This document shows, piece after piece, positions 9,736-19,203 of a DNA stretch of 64,000 nucleotides (position 1 is the first letter of the stretch; every line of letters starts with the position of its first letter). Location: positions 1 through 64,000 of the forward strand of contig SEHB01000009.1 in assembly GCA_004143945.1 (NCBI GenBank), read 5' to 3'. The position numbers and the translations under genes were made by a program. Below the pieces are notes generated by a model. It worked only from the letters and a program-made list of their open reading frames with translations, was not told the DNA's origin and ran no database searches. Origin of the DNA: Lysobacteraceae bacterium. Its GTDB lineage: Bacteria > Pseudomonadota > Gammaproteobacteria > Xanthomonadales > Rhodanobacteraceae.

Positions 9736-10939
9736 GCACCGCCTGATCGTGCTCGACGACGACGCCGACGTCGCCGATACCGTCGCGCTGGTCGCGCGCA
9801 GCCACGGCTTCGAAGTGCGCACCACGGCCGCACCCGACGAGTTCTTCGCCTGGGTCGACGACTGGTCGCCGACGCATGTCGCGGTGGACCTGCTGATGCC
9901 CGCGATGGACGGCATCGAGATCCTGCGCGCGCTCGCGAGCGGGCATTGCGAGGCGCGCATCATCCTCATGAGCGGCGTCGGCGCGAAGATCCTCGAATCG
10001 GCCGCGCACGGCGCGCGCGAACGCGGGCTGCGCCTGCGCGGCGTGCTGCCCAAGCCGTTCCGCCCGGCGGAACTGCGCGAACTGCTCGACGACGAGCGCG
10101 ACGAAGGCAGCCAGGCGCCGCGCGCGCCCGAGCGCTCGCGCGGCGGGCCCGAGGAAGAGCTGCGCCACGAACTCGACGAGGCGTTGCGCGGCCATCAGTT
10201 CGTGCTCCACTACCAGCCGAAGGTCAGCCTCGCCACGTCCCGCATCGAGGGATTCGAGGCGCTGCTGCGCTGGCAGCATCCGCGCCATGGCCTGGTGCCC
10301 CCGGGCTGGTTCATCACGCTGGCCGAACGGTCGGGCCGCATGGACGCGCTCACGCGCGAAGTCGTCGAGCTCGGCCTGCCGTGGCTGGCGCGGCAAGAGG
10401 CGCGCCCGTGGCTCTCGCTCGCGATCAACGTGTCCGCGCGCAACCTCGGCGACGTGCGCTTCGCGGACCAGATGCACGAGCAGTGCCGGCGCCACGGCAT
10501 CGATCCGCGCCGCATCATCCTCGAGCTGACCGAGAGCAGCGCGACGCAGGACCACGCCGTCGCGCTCGACATCCTCACGCGGATCCGGCTCAAGGGCTTC
10601 AAGCTCAGCATCGACGATTTCGGGACCGGCTACTCGTCGATGACCAAGCTCGCGCAATTGCCGGTGTCGGAGATCAAGATCGACCGCTCCTTCGTCGGCT
10701 CGATCACGCGCTCGCAGGAGTCACGCACGATCGTCGAGTCGACGCTGGGCCTCGCGCGCTCGCTCGCGCTGACGACGGTCGCCGAAGGCGTCGAGGACGC
10801 CGCGACGCTCGAACTGCTGCGCACGCTCGGCTGCGACCTCGCGCAGGGCTACCACCTCGCGCGACCGATGGACGCGCAGGCGGCGAACGATTGGCTCGTG
10901 GGCTGGGAACGGGACCACCCACCGGGCGTGCCCGCCTGA
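9722..10939 (+). CDS. Response regulator with EAL (c-di-GMP phosphodiesterase) domain
   Basis: REC VLDDDADVADTVAL...VAVDLLMPAMDG; EAL GFEALLRWQHPRHG, ELTESS, IDDFGTGYSS, KIDRSFV, VAEGVED all present. Overlaps the kinase by 14 bp. Confidence 0.93.
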   Translation: MSMPEHRLIVLDDDADVADTVALVARSHGFEVRTTAAPDEFFAWVDDWSPTHVAVDLLMPAMDGIEILRALASGHCEARIILMSGVGAKILESAAHGARERGLRLRGVLPKPFRPAELRELLDDERDEGSQAPRAPERSRGGPEEELRHELDEALRGHQFVLHYQPKVSLATSRIEGFEALLRWQHPRHGLVPPGWFITLAERSGRMDALTREVVELGLPWLARQEARPWLSLAINVSARNLGDVRFADQMHEQCRRHGIDPRRIILELTESSATQDHAVALDILTRIRLKGFKLSIDDFGTGYSSMTKLAQLPVSEIKIDRSFVGSITRSQESRTIVESTLGLARSLALTTVAEGVEDAATLELLRTLGCDLAQGYHLARPMDAQAANDWLVGWERDHPPGVPA

Positions 10940-10972
10940 CGCGGCGGGCGACGCATCGCGGGACGGGGCGCC

Positions 10973-11545
10973 TCAGAACGTGCGAATGCGCCGCGGCTTC
11001 AGCAACATCGACATGCCGAGGCCGGCAAGCAGCCAGCCGCCGAACTGGTCCGCGAGGTCGCCGAGCAGGAACGGCGTCGCGAAGCCGTACCAGTTCCATT
11101 GGGACACCGAGATCGACAGCCACGCGGCGACGCCGACGAGCGCGAGCGACAGCACGCGCCGCCCGGGGCCGCCCGGCAGTTGCACCAGCAACAGCGCGCC
11201 GAGCAACGCAGCGAGCAGGTTGGAGACGAACTCGGTCACGAGCTGGCGCGGCGACATCGCCTCGCCGCCGTTCGGCTTGTAGACGAGCAGGCCCGAGGGC
11301 CCGCTCGCGAGCTTGAGCTCCCATTCGGCCTGCTGTTCCGGCGGCGCCTTGCCGTACAAGTCGATCCACGGGAAGTAGTACATGCCCGGCTGGTCGATGT
11401 TGGCCGAGAGCGCCGACAGCACCTGGGCTTCGTTCGGCAGCGGCTTCAGTGCGTTGCGCTCGAACGGCAGCAGCATGTGGGACACCGCACCCCAGGCGAA
11501 CATCAGCACGCCGCCGACGATCGCGGCGAGGACGATACGGATCAT
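10973..11545 (-). CDS. Hypothetical membrane protein
   Basis: 190 aa, N-terminal TM MIRIVLAAIVGGVLMFAWGAVSHMLLP and C-terminal TM segments. Confidence 0.75.
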   Translation of the reverse strand: MIRIVLAAIVGGVLMFAWGAVSHMLLPFERNALKPLPNEAQVLSALSANIDQPGMYYFPWIDLYGKAPPEQQAEWELKLASGPSGLLVYKPNGGEAMSPRQLVTEFVSNLLAALLGALLLVQLPGGPGRRVLSLALVGVAAWLSISVSQWNWYGFATPFLLGDLADQFGGWLLAGLGMSMLLKPRRIRTF

Positions 11546-11614
11546 CGGGTCACTCCGCTTGCGGGCCGGCGGCCACGAGAGGCCGCATCATACGCGCACC
11601 GCGACCGCGCGACG

Positions 11615-12964
11615 TCACGGCGCGACCGCGCGCTGCCCTGCGTTGGCGGTCGGGTTGTCCTGGTTTTCCTTGAACCATTCCATCGAGCGTCGCACGCGGT
11701 CGTAACCGCTCGGATGGTCATAGAACAGGAATTCCTCGACCGGCCCCGGCTGGATCTTGCGATACGCGGACAGCCGCATCGCCGCCATCGCGAAGCCATG
11801 CGGCTCGCGCGCGGCGTCGATGCCGAACATGTCGGCCTCGGCCTCGGCCTGCCGGATGATCGTGTTGAGGACCGGCGTCGCGAGGAAGAAGAACAGCGAC
11901 AGGATCGCGACCGCGAGCGGCAACGCGGCCGGATCCGCGCGGTCGCGCAGGCCGAGGCGCGTGCCCCAGCGCGCGAGCGCGACGTCGAACACGCGATGCA
12001 CGAACCAGAAGCCGAGCGTGAGCACGAGCGACACGTAGACGACGAGGCGGAACGCGTGGTTCAGCACGTAGTGGCCCATCTCGTGGCCCATCACGGCCTT
12101 GATCTCGGGCTCCGAGGTGCGGTCGAGCAGATTGTCGTTGAGCGCGACGCGCGTGGTGCCGAGGAAGCCCGCGACGTTCGCGCTGATGCGCGTGGTCTGG
12201 CGCGAGGCGTCGAACTCGACCACGTTGTCGACCGGAATGCGGTTCGCGCGCGCGAGCGACAGCACCGACTCGCGCACGCTGCCCTCGCGCAGCGGCTTGT
12301 AGTCGTTGAACAGCGGATCGATGAAGACCGGTGCGAGCATCATCAGGAACAGCGTCAGCGCGAATGCGCCCGCGCTCGCGCCGATCCACCAGCGCGCACC
12401 CATGCGCCGCACCGCGGCGTAGAGCGCGGCGAGGATCGGCGGCACGAGCACGAGTCCGACCATGAGCTCTTTCAACTGGTCGCCGAACCAGCCGCCGAAG
12501 TCCTGGGTCGCGAGCCCGTACTGGTGCTCGCGAACGAAGTCCTGGTAGACCACGAGCGGCAGGCTCAGCACGAAGCCCACCAGCATCCACTGCAGGCCGT
12601 AGAGCATCGCCTGCACCCACGGCCTGCGGCTGCGGCGTTCGGCGAAATCGCGCATGCGGCGCGAGAGGCCACTGCCGAGCAGCACCGCGGCCACCGCGAA
12701 GCCGTACAGGAGGCCCCACAGCTGCAGCCAGTAGCCGCCCTCGAAATACGCATCGGACTTCGCGCGCTGCTCGGGTGTCAGCAGGTCGACATAGGCCTGC
12801 GTCGCGCGTTCTACATCGAATCTTGGACCCGGCCGCGCCGCGTCGGGTATCTGCAGGCCGGGCGGCAGGTCGCGGGTAGCGGTCGCGGTTTCCGCGGCGT
12901 ACGCGGGGAAAGCCTGGCTCGCGAATATCGCGACCAGGACGAGCATGCGCAGCAGGCACTTCAT
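11615..12964 (-). CDS. M48 family metallopeptidase (Ste24-like)
   Basis: HExxH in VMGHEMGHYVLNHAFRLVVY; multiple TMs; IIRQAEAEADMFGIDAAREP. Confidence 0.93.
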   Translation of the reverse strand: MKCLLRMLVLVAIFASQAFPAYAAETATATRDLPPGLQIPDAARPGPRFDVERATQAYVDLLTPEQRAKSDAYFEGGYWLQLWGLLYGFAVAAVLLGSGLSRRMRDFAERRSRRPWVQAMLYGLQWMLVGFVLSLPLVVYQDFVREHQYGLATQDFGGWFGDQLKELMVGLVLVPPILAALYAAVRRMGARWWIGASAGAFALTLFLMMLAPVFIDPLFNDYKPLREGSVRESVLSLARANRIPVDNVVEFDASRQTTRISANVAGFLGTTRVALNDNLLDRTSEPEIKAVMGHEMGHYVLNHAFRLVVYVSLVLTLGFWFVHRVFDVALARWGTRLGLRDRADPAALPLAVAILSLFFFLATPVLNTIIRQAEAEADMFGIDAAREPHGFAMAAMRLSAYRKIQPGPVEEFLFYDHPSGYDRVRRSMEWFKENQDNPTANAGQRAVAP

Positions 12965-13043
12965 GGCGGATCCCCGAGGGTGCGACCAGGCGCAGCCTCG
13001 GGGATCGCGGGTCCGGCGTCAATGCGCCGGAAGGCAGGGACGC

Positions 13044-13505
13044 TTACTCCTTCGCGTCGCCCGCGCGGCTCAGCGTGAAGCCGCCGACACTGACGCCGAG
13101 TTCGACGCCTTCACCCGCACCGGCGAGCGCGAGCGAGACCGTGCCCTTGCTCAGCACCTGCGCAGTGCCCGACTTGCCCGCGCCGGCGCTCGCATCGCCC
13201 TGAGCGTAGGTGCCGAGCACGTCCTCGATCTTGTGCACGTCGGTGAAGTGGCCGGTGCCATTGTCGATGTGCGACTTGCCGACCGTGAGGCCACCGCCCT
13301 TCGCTTCGATCTTCACGGCCATCGTCTGGCCGTTCTCGCACGAGACGGTACCGTGGCCTTCGGCGTGCTTGAACACGAGCGACCAGCCCGTCAGCGAGAA
13401 CTTGAGCTTGCAGTCGAGTTCCGCGGCCGAAGCCGGGCTCGACGCGGCCATCGCGAGGCCGAGGACAACGGCCGCGCCGAGTAGATGGCGGGATGCATGG
13501 TTCAT
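13044..13505 (-). CDS. Hypothetical secreted protein
   Basis: Signal peptide MNHASRHLLGAAVVLGLAMAASSPASAAELDC; 153 aa. Confidence 0.7.
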   Translation of the reverse strand: MNHASRHLLGAAVVLGLAMAASSPASAAELDCKLKFSLTGWSLVFKHAEGHGTVSCENGQTMAVKIEAKGGGLTVGKSHIDNGTGHFTDVHKIEDVLGTYAQGDASAGAGKSGTAQVLSKGTVSLALAGAGEGVELGVSVGGFTLSRAGDAKE

Positions 13506-13589
13506 CGTCGATCCTCCTGCTGCGACATGCAGCGCGCGCAGTGTCGGCACGATCGGCTGAACGCGGCGCGACTCGCCGCACCCGCGCGT

Positions 13590-14159
13590 TCAGGGGGGGC
13601 TGTCGCGGCCGGTGCCGAGGTCCCGCACCGCGCGCCAGCGCGCGAGCTTCTCGGCGCGCGGGATCGAGGCGTTGGCCGGACTCGTCGACGGCAGCGCGAG
13701 CACGCCGAGGCGCGCGCGGCGCGCGGGCGCGATCGCAGGTTCGATGCGGCGCTGGAACACCTGCAGCGCCTTCGCGCCATTGATCGCGAGTGCGCCGATC
13801 GTCGGATGCCGCTCCAGCAGCGCCGGGATGTCGTTCGCGATCTCGCTGCCGGGGCGGATCGCGCTGTCGAGGCTGCCCGGGCGTTCGCAGCTTTCCAGTA
13901 CGTCCCAGATGCCGATGCCGCGGTGATGCAGGCGCGCGATGCGTTCCTCGTAGGGAAGCTCCGGGCCCGCATCGAACAGCTCGCCCATGAATGGCCAGAA
14001 CAGGTTCTGCGGATGCGCATAGGACTGCTGCAGCTCGAGCGAGCGCACGCTCGGCGCGGTGCCGAGCACGAGCACGCGACAGCCCTCGCCCACCTGCGGC
14101 GCGAAACTGCTGACGCGCGCGTCGCCGAGGCCTGGCGAGCCGCTGCGCGCACGCGCCAT
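13590..14159 (-). CDS. DNA-deoxyinosine glycosylase (UDG superfamily)
   Basis: VLVLGTAPSVRSLELQQSYAHPQNLFWPFMGELF...HHRGIGIWDVLESCERPGSLDSAI...LALPSTSPAN. Confidence 0.85.
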   Translation of the reverse strand: MARARSGSPGLGDARVSSFAPQVGEGCRVLVLGTAPSVRSLELQQSYAHPQNLFWPFMGELFDAGPELPYEERIARLHHRGIGIWDVLESCERPGSLDSAIRPGSEIANDIPALLERHPTIGALAINGAKALQVFQRRIEPAIAPARRARLGVLALPSTSPANASIPRAEKLARWRAVRDLGTGRDSPP

Positions 14160-14160
14160 C

Positions 14161-14697
14161 TCAACCGCCCGCCGGATCCTTGCGCAGCGCCGCGAGGTCC
14201 GCGAGCACCTGCTTCGAATTTTCCTTCGGGTCGACATCGCGGTAGCGTCGCGCGACCTTGCCCGCGGGATCGATCAGGAAGGTTTCGCGGCGCGCGTACT
14301 CCATGCCGAGCTTCGAAACCAGGACGCCGTAGGCCCTCGCCACGGCCTGGTCCGCATCCGACAGCAGCGGGAACGGCACCTTGTACTTCTGCGCGAACTC
14401 CGCATGCGAAGCGACGTCGTCGAGGCTGACGCCCCAGACGTCGGCGCCGGCCTTGCGCAGCGCGATGATGTCGTCGCGGAACGTGCACACCTGGGTGGTG
14501 CAGCCGGGCGTGAAATCCTTCGGATAGAAATAGAGCACGGTCCACTCGCCTGCACGGTCGGCCAGCGCATGCCAGTTGCCTTTCTGGTCCTGCAGGCGGA
14601 ACGCGGGCGCCGCTGCGCCGGGTTCGGGGCCGCCGGCTTGCGCGTGCACGAAGCCGGGGACGGCGAACGACAGTGCGAGCAGCAGGATGCGAAGCAT
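14161..14697 (-). CDS. Peroxiredoxin (Bcp-like) with signal peptide
   Basis: MLRILLLALSFAVPGFVHAQ; WTVLYFYPKDFTPGCTTQVCTFRDDIIALRKAGADVWGVSLDDVASHAEFAQKYKVPFPLLSD. Confidence 0.92.
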   Translation of the reverse strand: MLRILLLALSFAVPGFVHAQAGGPEPGAAAPAFRLQDQKGNWHALADRAGEWTVLYFYPKDFTPGCTTQVCTFRDDIIALRKAGADVWGVSLDDVASHAEFAQKYKVPFPLLSDADQAVARAYGVLVSKLGMEYARRETFLIDPAGKVARRYRDVDPKENSKQVLADLAALRKDPAGG

Positions 14698-14834
14698 GGC
14701 GAACCTCCGGAACAGGCGCGCGACCGCTGGCTGCGGTCGGATGCACGAGTCTAGCGCGCGCTTACCCAACGCCCACGAAACGCCACGTTCAGGCTTGGCG
14801 CTGCATCGTGGCCGATGCGACGGAGCGGGCAGCC

Positions 14835-15053
14835 ATGGTCCTCAAGCACATCTACCATGCGCGCGGCAGCGACGGGCACGACTACGAGATCCACGTCTAC
14901 GTCGAGCCGGCGAGCCACGCGAACGCGCACATCGAGAAGATCACGAAGGTATGCCTCGCCGACGGCGGCGAGTTGCGCGTGCTGTCGCATCGCCACTACG
15001 AAGTGCTGGCCACGGGCGTCCGGCTTGAGGCGGGAGATCCGGAGGCGATCTGA
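14835..15053 (+). CDS. Hypothetical protein (72 aa)
   Basis: MVLKHIYHARGSDGHDYEIHVYVEPASHANAHIEKITKVCLADGGELRVLSHRHYEVLATGVRLEAGDPEAI; compact, good codon usage. Confidence 0.7.
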   Translation: MVLKHIYHARGSDGHDYEIHVYVEPASHANAHIEKITKVCLADGGELRVLSHRHYEVLATGVRLEAGDPEAI

Positions 15054-15117
15054 CGCGCGCCGGGCGGGCGCCCGCGCGCGCCGGCTGGATGCGCGGCTCG
15101 GTGCAGATTGGGCACGA

Positions 15118-15192
15118 GATTGAAACACGGGGCACGAGGAGAACGACAAGGGCGTTATCCCGTGCGCCTGTCTCGTGTGCGCCGTGCGCTGC
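15118..15192. repeat. Dispersed CACGGGG/GGCACGAG repeat, inverted pair
   Basis: ttgaaacacggggcacgaggagaacg ... cccgtgcgcctgtctcgtgtgcgccgtgc; the arms are imperfect reverse complements, and related sequence occurs near 26560-26720 and 27773-27795. Confidence 0.6.
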
Positions 15193-15224
15193 CGGACGTG
15201 CCGGCCGGCCTGCGGCCGTCCAGC

Positions 15225-15959
15225 CTACGGCTTGGCCGATTTGGCGGGTTTCTCGGGCACGGGCCAGCGCGCGCCATCGAACCCGCCGACTTCGAACACC
15301 AGCGTGCGCGGCGACTTGCCGTTCTCGCGCACGTCGAGTTCGATCCGGCGCGCGCCTTCGAGCGTCGCGAGGAACGCCTTGTCGTCGCGGATGAACAGCG
15401 CCGGTTCGCCGGTCGCCGGAAGATAGGCCTTGATCTTCGCGGGCTTGCCGTCGACGCGCGCGTCGAGGCTGCAATTGCCGCGACATTCGAAGCCCTTGCC
15501 CGAGCCGAACAGGTACACGCTCTGGCCCCAGTCGGTGTGCCGGCGCAACACGAGCCGCACGCGCGCGCTCGCGACCGCGTCGCTGCTGTAGATCGATGCA
15601 ACGTTCTGCTGCCCGCCCGATTCCTCGCCCGACTGGTAGATCCAGAGCTGTTGCAGACGTCGGCGCGCGGCGATTGCCTCGCCCTTCGTGCGCGCGTCCG
15701 CGAGCGTCGTCGCGACTTCGGTGGCGGCGGCGCTGCCCGGGTACTTGTCGACGATTTCCTGCCCGATCGGCGCCGCGAGCTCCCAGGACTGTTCCTTGAC
15801 GAGCGTGCGATAGAGTTCGAGCGCCTTGTTCGCCTGCGCTTCCACCGCGGCGGCCGCTGCGGCGGCCTGCTCTTCGGGTGTCGGGCCCGATGGCGAGCAC
15901 GCGGCGACCAGGGCGGCCAGCAGCAGGGCTGCCGGCAGGATGCGGGGCCGCATGCGCAT
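15225..15959 (-). CDS. Hypothetical lipoprotein
   Basis: MRMRPRILPAALLLAALVAACSPSGPTPEEQ (lipobox LVAAC); 244 aa. Confidence 0.8.
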   Translation of the reverse strand: MRMRPRILPAALLLAALVAACSPSGPTPEEQAAAAAAAVEAQANKALELYRTLVKEQSWELAAPIGQEIVDKYPGSAAATEVATTLADARTKGEAIAARRRLQQLWIYQSGEESGGQQNVASIYSSDAVASARVRLVLRRHTDWGQSVYLFGSGKGFECRGNCSLDARVDGKPAKIKAYLPATGEPALFIRDDKAFLATLEGARRIELDVRENGKSPRTLVFEVGGFDGARWPVPEKPAKSAKP

Positions 15960-16039
15960 GTTCGAAGCTCCGGTTCGCGGGACCGCATCGTACCGCGCCG
16001 GCGCGCGGCCAGCGACGCCGCCCGCGGCCCGGCCGCGGT

Positions 16040-16597
16040 TCAGAACCGTCGGCAGGGATCGCGCCCGAGGTTGCGCTCGTACGTCGTCACGGTTTCGTCG
16101 CGTTCGCGCCCGGCGCGCCCGCTGCGCGCGCCCGCCTCGATCCGGCGGCAGGCTTCGCGCCGCGGCACCGGCGTCGCGCGCACGCCGACGCTGCCCGCGG
16201 CGCCGCGGCTCGGGCGTCGCGCCGACGCGCCTGCCGGGATCGAGCCGGGGCAGCGTGCGTGGCGATAGAACACCTCTCCGTTGGTCGCACGGCACTCGAA
16301 GGATTGCACCGGTTTCGCCGAACGCGTCCTGCGCGCCGACACGCGCGGCGCACGCCCGCTACGCGGTGTCGCGTTCGCCACGGGCCCGGTCGCCGCAGCG
16401 GCGGGTATCGCTGCGAACTCGATCAGTTGCTGGCGCGCCGGATCGGTGCAGGGTCGATCCTGGAAGACGGCCGGACCCGTGCCCGCCGTGCATCGATACA
16501 CCTTCGGTGCCGCACCCGCCGCGCAGGGCGCGAGCACGCACGCCAGTGCGAGCCACCGCGCTCCGCCGCGGAGCATCGGCCAACATCCCTGTCGCAT
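16040..16597 (-). CDS. DUF4124 domain-containing secreted protein
   Basis: MRQGCWPMLRGGARWLALACVLAPCAAGAAPKVYRCTAGTGPAVFQDRPCTDPARQQ. Confidence 0.75.
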   Translation of the reverse strand: MRQGCWPMLRGGARWLALACVLAPCAAGAAPKVYRCTAGTGPAVFQDRPCTDPARQQLIEFAAIPAAAATGPVANATPRSGRAPRVSARRTRSAKPVQSFECRATNGEVFYRHARCPGSIPAGASARRPSRGAAGSVGVRATPVPRREACRRIEAGARSGRAGRERDETVTTYERNLGRDPCRRF

Positions 16598-16747
16598 CGA
16601 CGCAGCCTCCTGGCCATTCGTGATGATGCGCATCCTGCATGACGACGGATCGCTAGGCGAGCCGCTTGCGTCGCGCGAACGCGTAGGAAATCGACGCCGT
16701 CGCGGGTAGGCCGCGGTAGCATCGGGAACCCGCCGGACCGCCTTCGG

Positions 16748-17827
16748 ATGCGCAAGTACATCCACATCGACATGGACGCGTTCTACGCGTCGGTGGAGCA
16801 ACGCGACGATCCCTCGCTGCGGGGCCGGCCGGTGGTGGTCGCGTGGCGCGGTGCGCGATCAGTCGTGTGCGCGGCGAGCTACGAGGCGCGCAGGTTCGGC
16901 GTGCGCTCGGCGATGCCGGCCGTGCGGGCCGAGCGCCTGTGTCCCGACGCGGTGTTCGTGCCGCCGGATTTCGCGCGCTACCAGGCCGTGTCGAACGCCG
17001 TGCGCGAGATCATGCTGCGCCACACCGACCTCGTCGAGCCCCTGTCGCTCGACGAGGCCTATCTCGACGTCACGTCGCCGAAAACCGCACTCGCGAGCGC
17101 GACCGCGATCGCCAGGGCGATCCGCACCGAGATCCGCGAGTCGACCGGCCTCACCGCCTCGGCCGGCGTCGCGCCGGCGAAATTCCTGGCCAAGATCGCG
17201 TCGGACTGGCGCAAGCCCGATGGCCTGTTCGTGATCCGCCCGCACGAGGTCGATGCGTTCCTCGCGCCGTTGCCGGTGTCGCGCATCCACGGCGTGGGCA
17301 AGGTCATGGACGGGCGGCTCGCGGCGCTGGGCATCCGCACCGTGGGCGAGCTGCGTGCGTTCGATGCACGTGCGCTCGAGGCGCGCTTCGGGCGATACGG
17401 TCGTCGGCTGTCGGAACTCGCGCATGGCATCGATCACGGCGAAGTGCGCCCGGATCGGCCGACGCAGTCGATCTCGTCGGAGGACACCTTCGCCGACGAC
17501 GTGCCGCTCGCAGCGCTCGCGCCGAAGATCGCCGAACTCTCGGACAAGACCTGGCAGGCCGCGAGCCGCACCGAGCGCATCGGCCGCACCGTGGTGCTGA
17601 AGCTCAAGACGCGCGAGTTCCGCATCCTGACCCGCAGCCGCACGCCCGATTCGCCACCGCGCTCGCCACGGGAACTGTGCGCGATCGCGCTCGCGCTGCC
17701 GGACCAGGTCGACCTGCCCGCCGACACGCTGTACCGGCTCGTCGGCGTCGGGCTTTCGAACTTCCACGATCCCGACGACACGCCAGCGCAACCCGAGCTG
17801 TTCGCGGAACCGGCCGACCTCGCGTGA
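16748..17827 (+). CDS. dinB: DNA polymerase IV (Y family)
   Basis: MRKYIHIDMDAFYASVEQRDDPSLRGRPVVVAW...SLDEAYLDVT...TASAGVAPAKFLAKIASDWRKPDG. Confidence 0.97.
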   Translation: MRKYIHIDMDAFYASVEQRDDPSLRGRPVVVAWRGARSVVCAASYEARRFGVRSAMPAVRAERLCPDAVFVPPDFARYQAVSNAVREIMLRHTDLVEPLSLDEAYLDVTSPKTALASATAIARAIRTEIRESTGLTASAGVAPAKFLAKIASDWRKPDGLFVIRPHEVDAFLAPLPVSRIHGVGKVMDGRLAALGIRTVGELRAFDARALEARFGRYGRRLSELAHGIDHGEVRPDRPTQSISSEDTFADDVPLAALAPKIAELSDKTWQAASRTERIGRTVVLKLKTREFRILTRSRTPDSPPRSPRELCAIALALPDQVDLPADTLYRLVGVGLSNFHDPDDTPAQPELFAEPADLA

Positions 17828-17933
17828 GCCCAGGCGCTTCCCGCGGGAGCGGCGCAGCGGCGACCTTCCTCGCTCGCGACGGTGCGGCATGCCTCTGCGC
17901 GGCTGCGTCCCACCCTGCGGACCGGCGGTTCGC

Positions 17934-18200
17934 ATGGGAGGGATTTCAGGCCCGAGCTTCGCGTGGGCACCGGCGATCGGATCGAAGAGCTCGGGGCTGA
18001 AGCCCCTCCCACAGGGAGCGCGAGTACGCGCGGCGATCGGATCGAGGGGCTCGGGGCTGAAGCCCATCCCACGGGGACCGCCAGTACGTGCGGCGATCGG
18101 ATCGAAGGGCTCGGGGCTGAAGCCCCTCCCACAGGGAGCGCGAGTACGCGCGGCGATCGGTTCGAAGGGCTCGGGGCTGAAGCCCTCCCGCACGTCCTGC
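17934..18200. repeat. 60-bp tandem array (about 3.7 copies) of a GGGGCTGAAGCCCC palindromic element, preceded by one degenerate inverted copy
   Basis: cggcgatcggatcgaagggctcggggctgaagcccctcccacagggagcgcgagtacgcg repeated at exact 60-bp spacing from 17971; inverted copy tgggagggatttcaggcccgagctt at ~17935-17960. Confidence 0.95.
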
Positions 18201-18228
18201 TCGGTGTCCCCACCGCACGCGTGGACCC

Positions 18229-19203
18229 TCAGCGGATCTGGATCCGCACGCCCTGCGTGATCGCGACGCAGGCCGCGCGCAGGCACGCCTGCGAAAGGCG
18301 CGGCGGCGGGGGCGACGCGGGCTTGCGCGATCCGCGCACCGTCAACGCGACGCCGCCGAGCGTCAGCGCGCCACCAACGAGCGTCAGCGGACCCACCGTC
18401 TGGCCGAGCCAGGCCCACGCGATCAGGCTCGCGAGCAGCGGCTGCGCGTAGAGCATGCTCGACACGGTCGATGCGGGCGCACGCGACAGCGCCCAGTTCC
18501 AGAGCACGTAGCCGAACACGGTCGGCACGATCGCGAGGTACGCGGCACTCGCAACCTGCGGCAACGGCGCGAGCATGAGCTTCTCCGGCATGTGCAGGCC
18601 GAACGGCAGCAGGCCGAGCGTCGCCGCGAAGATGCTCGCGGTGGTGAAGCCGATCGGCGTCGTGCGCGCGAGCAGCGGCTTCTGCCAGACGAAGTACACG
18701 CTGGTCGCGAGCACCGCGACCAGCACCAGCAGCGCGAGCGGTTCGAAGCGCATCGCATGGCCGGTGCCGAACGTCACCAGCACGACGCCGACGAATGCGA
18801 CGCCGAGCCCGAGCGCCATGCCGGGCCGCAGTGGTTCACGCAGCCGCAACGCGGCGAGCAGCGCCGTCACGCCCGGCGCGAGCGCGATGATGACCGCGAC
18901 CGCCCCGACCGACACGCGCGTCATCGCATGCCCGAACGCGAGCTGGTAGAGGGTCATGCCGATCAGGGCGAGCAGCGCGACCGCGGGCCAGTCGCGCCGT
19001 GGCGGCAGGCGGATCCAGCCGAGCGCGACGGCGGGCGCGAGCACGAGCGAAGCGATGCCGAAGCGCAGCAACGCGAGCTCGGCCGGCGTGAATGCGCGCA
19101 ATCCGTGCGCGACAGCGGCGAATGCGGACGACCATGCGACGGTGGCGAGGGCCGCGCCCGCGAGCGGCAGCCACGGCGCGTCGCGCCATGCGGTGGCGTT
19201 CAT
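18229..19203 (-). CDS. EamA (DMT) family transporter
   Basis: 10-TM pattern; ATVAWSSAFAAVAHGLRAFTPAELALLRFGIASLVLAPAVALG...APGVTALLAALRLREPLRPGMALGLGVAFVGVVLV. Confidence 0.92.
   Translation of the reverse strand: MNATAWRDAPWLPLAGAALATVAWSSAFAAVAHGLRAFTPAELALLRFGIASLVLAPAVALGWIRLPPRRDWPAVALLALIGMTLYQLAFGHAMTRVSVGAVAVIIALAPGVTALLAALRLREPLRPGMALGLGVAFVGVVLVTFGTGHAMRFEPLALLVLVAVLATSVYFVWQKPLLARTTPIGFTTASIFAATLGLLPFGLHMPEKLMLAPLPQVASAAYLAIVPTVFGYVLWNWALSRAPASTVSSMLYAQPLLASLIAWAWLGQTVGPLTLVGGALTLGGVALTVRGSRKPASPPPPRLSQACLRAACVAITQGVRIQIR

Noticed and set aside
17971-18195. Regularly spaced repeat resembling a CRISPR array
   Set aside because: The entire 60-bp unit is conserved with no unique spacers, and there are no cas genes nearby.
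17434-18418. Long ORFs reading through the 60-bp array in several frames (e.g. 16859-18418 minus, 17434-18213 minus)
   Set aside because: 60 is divisible by 3 and the repeat lacks stops, so it is open in many frames; these ORFs also run antisense to dinB.
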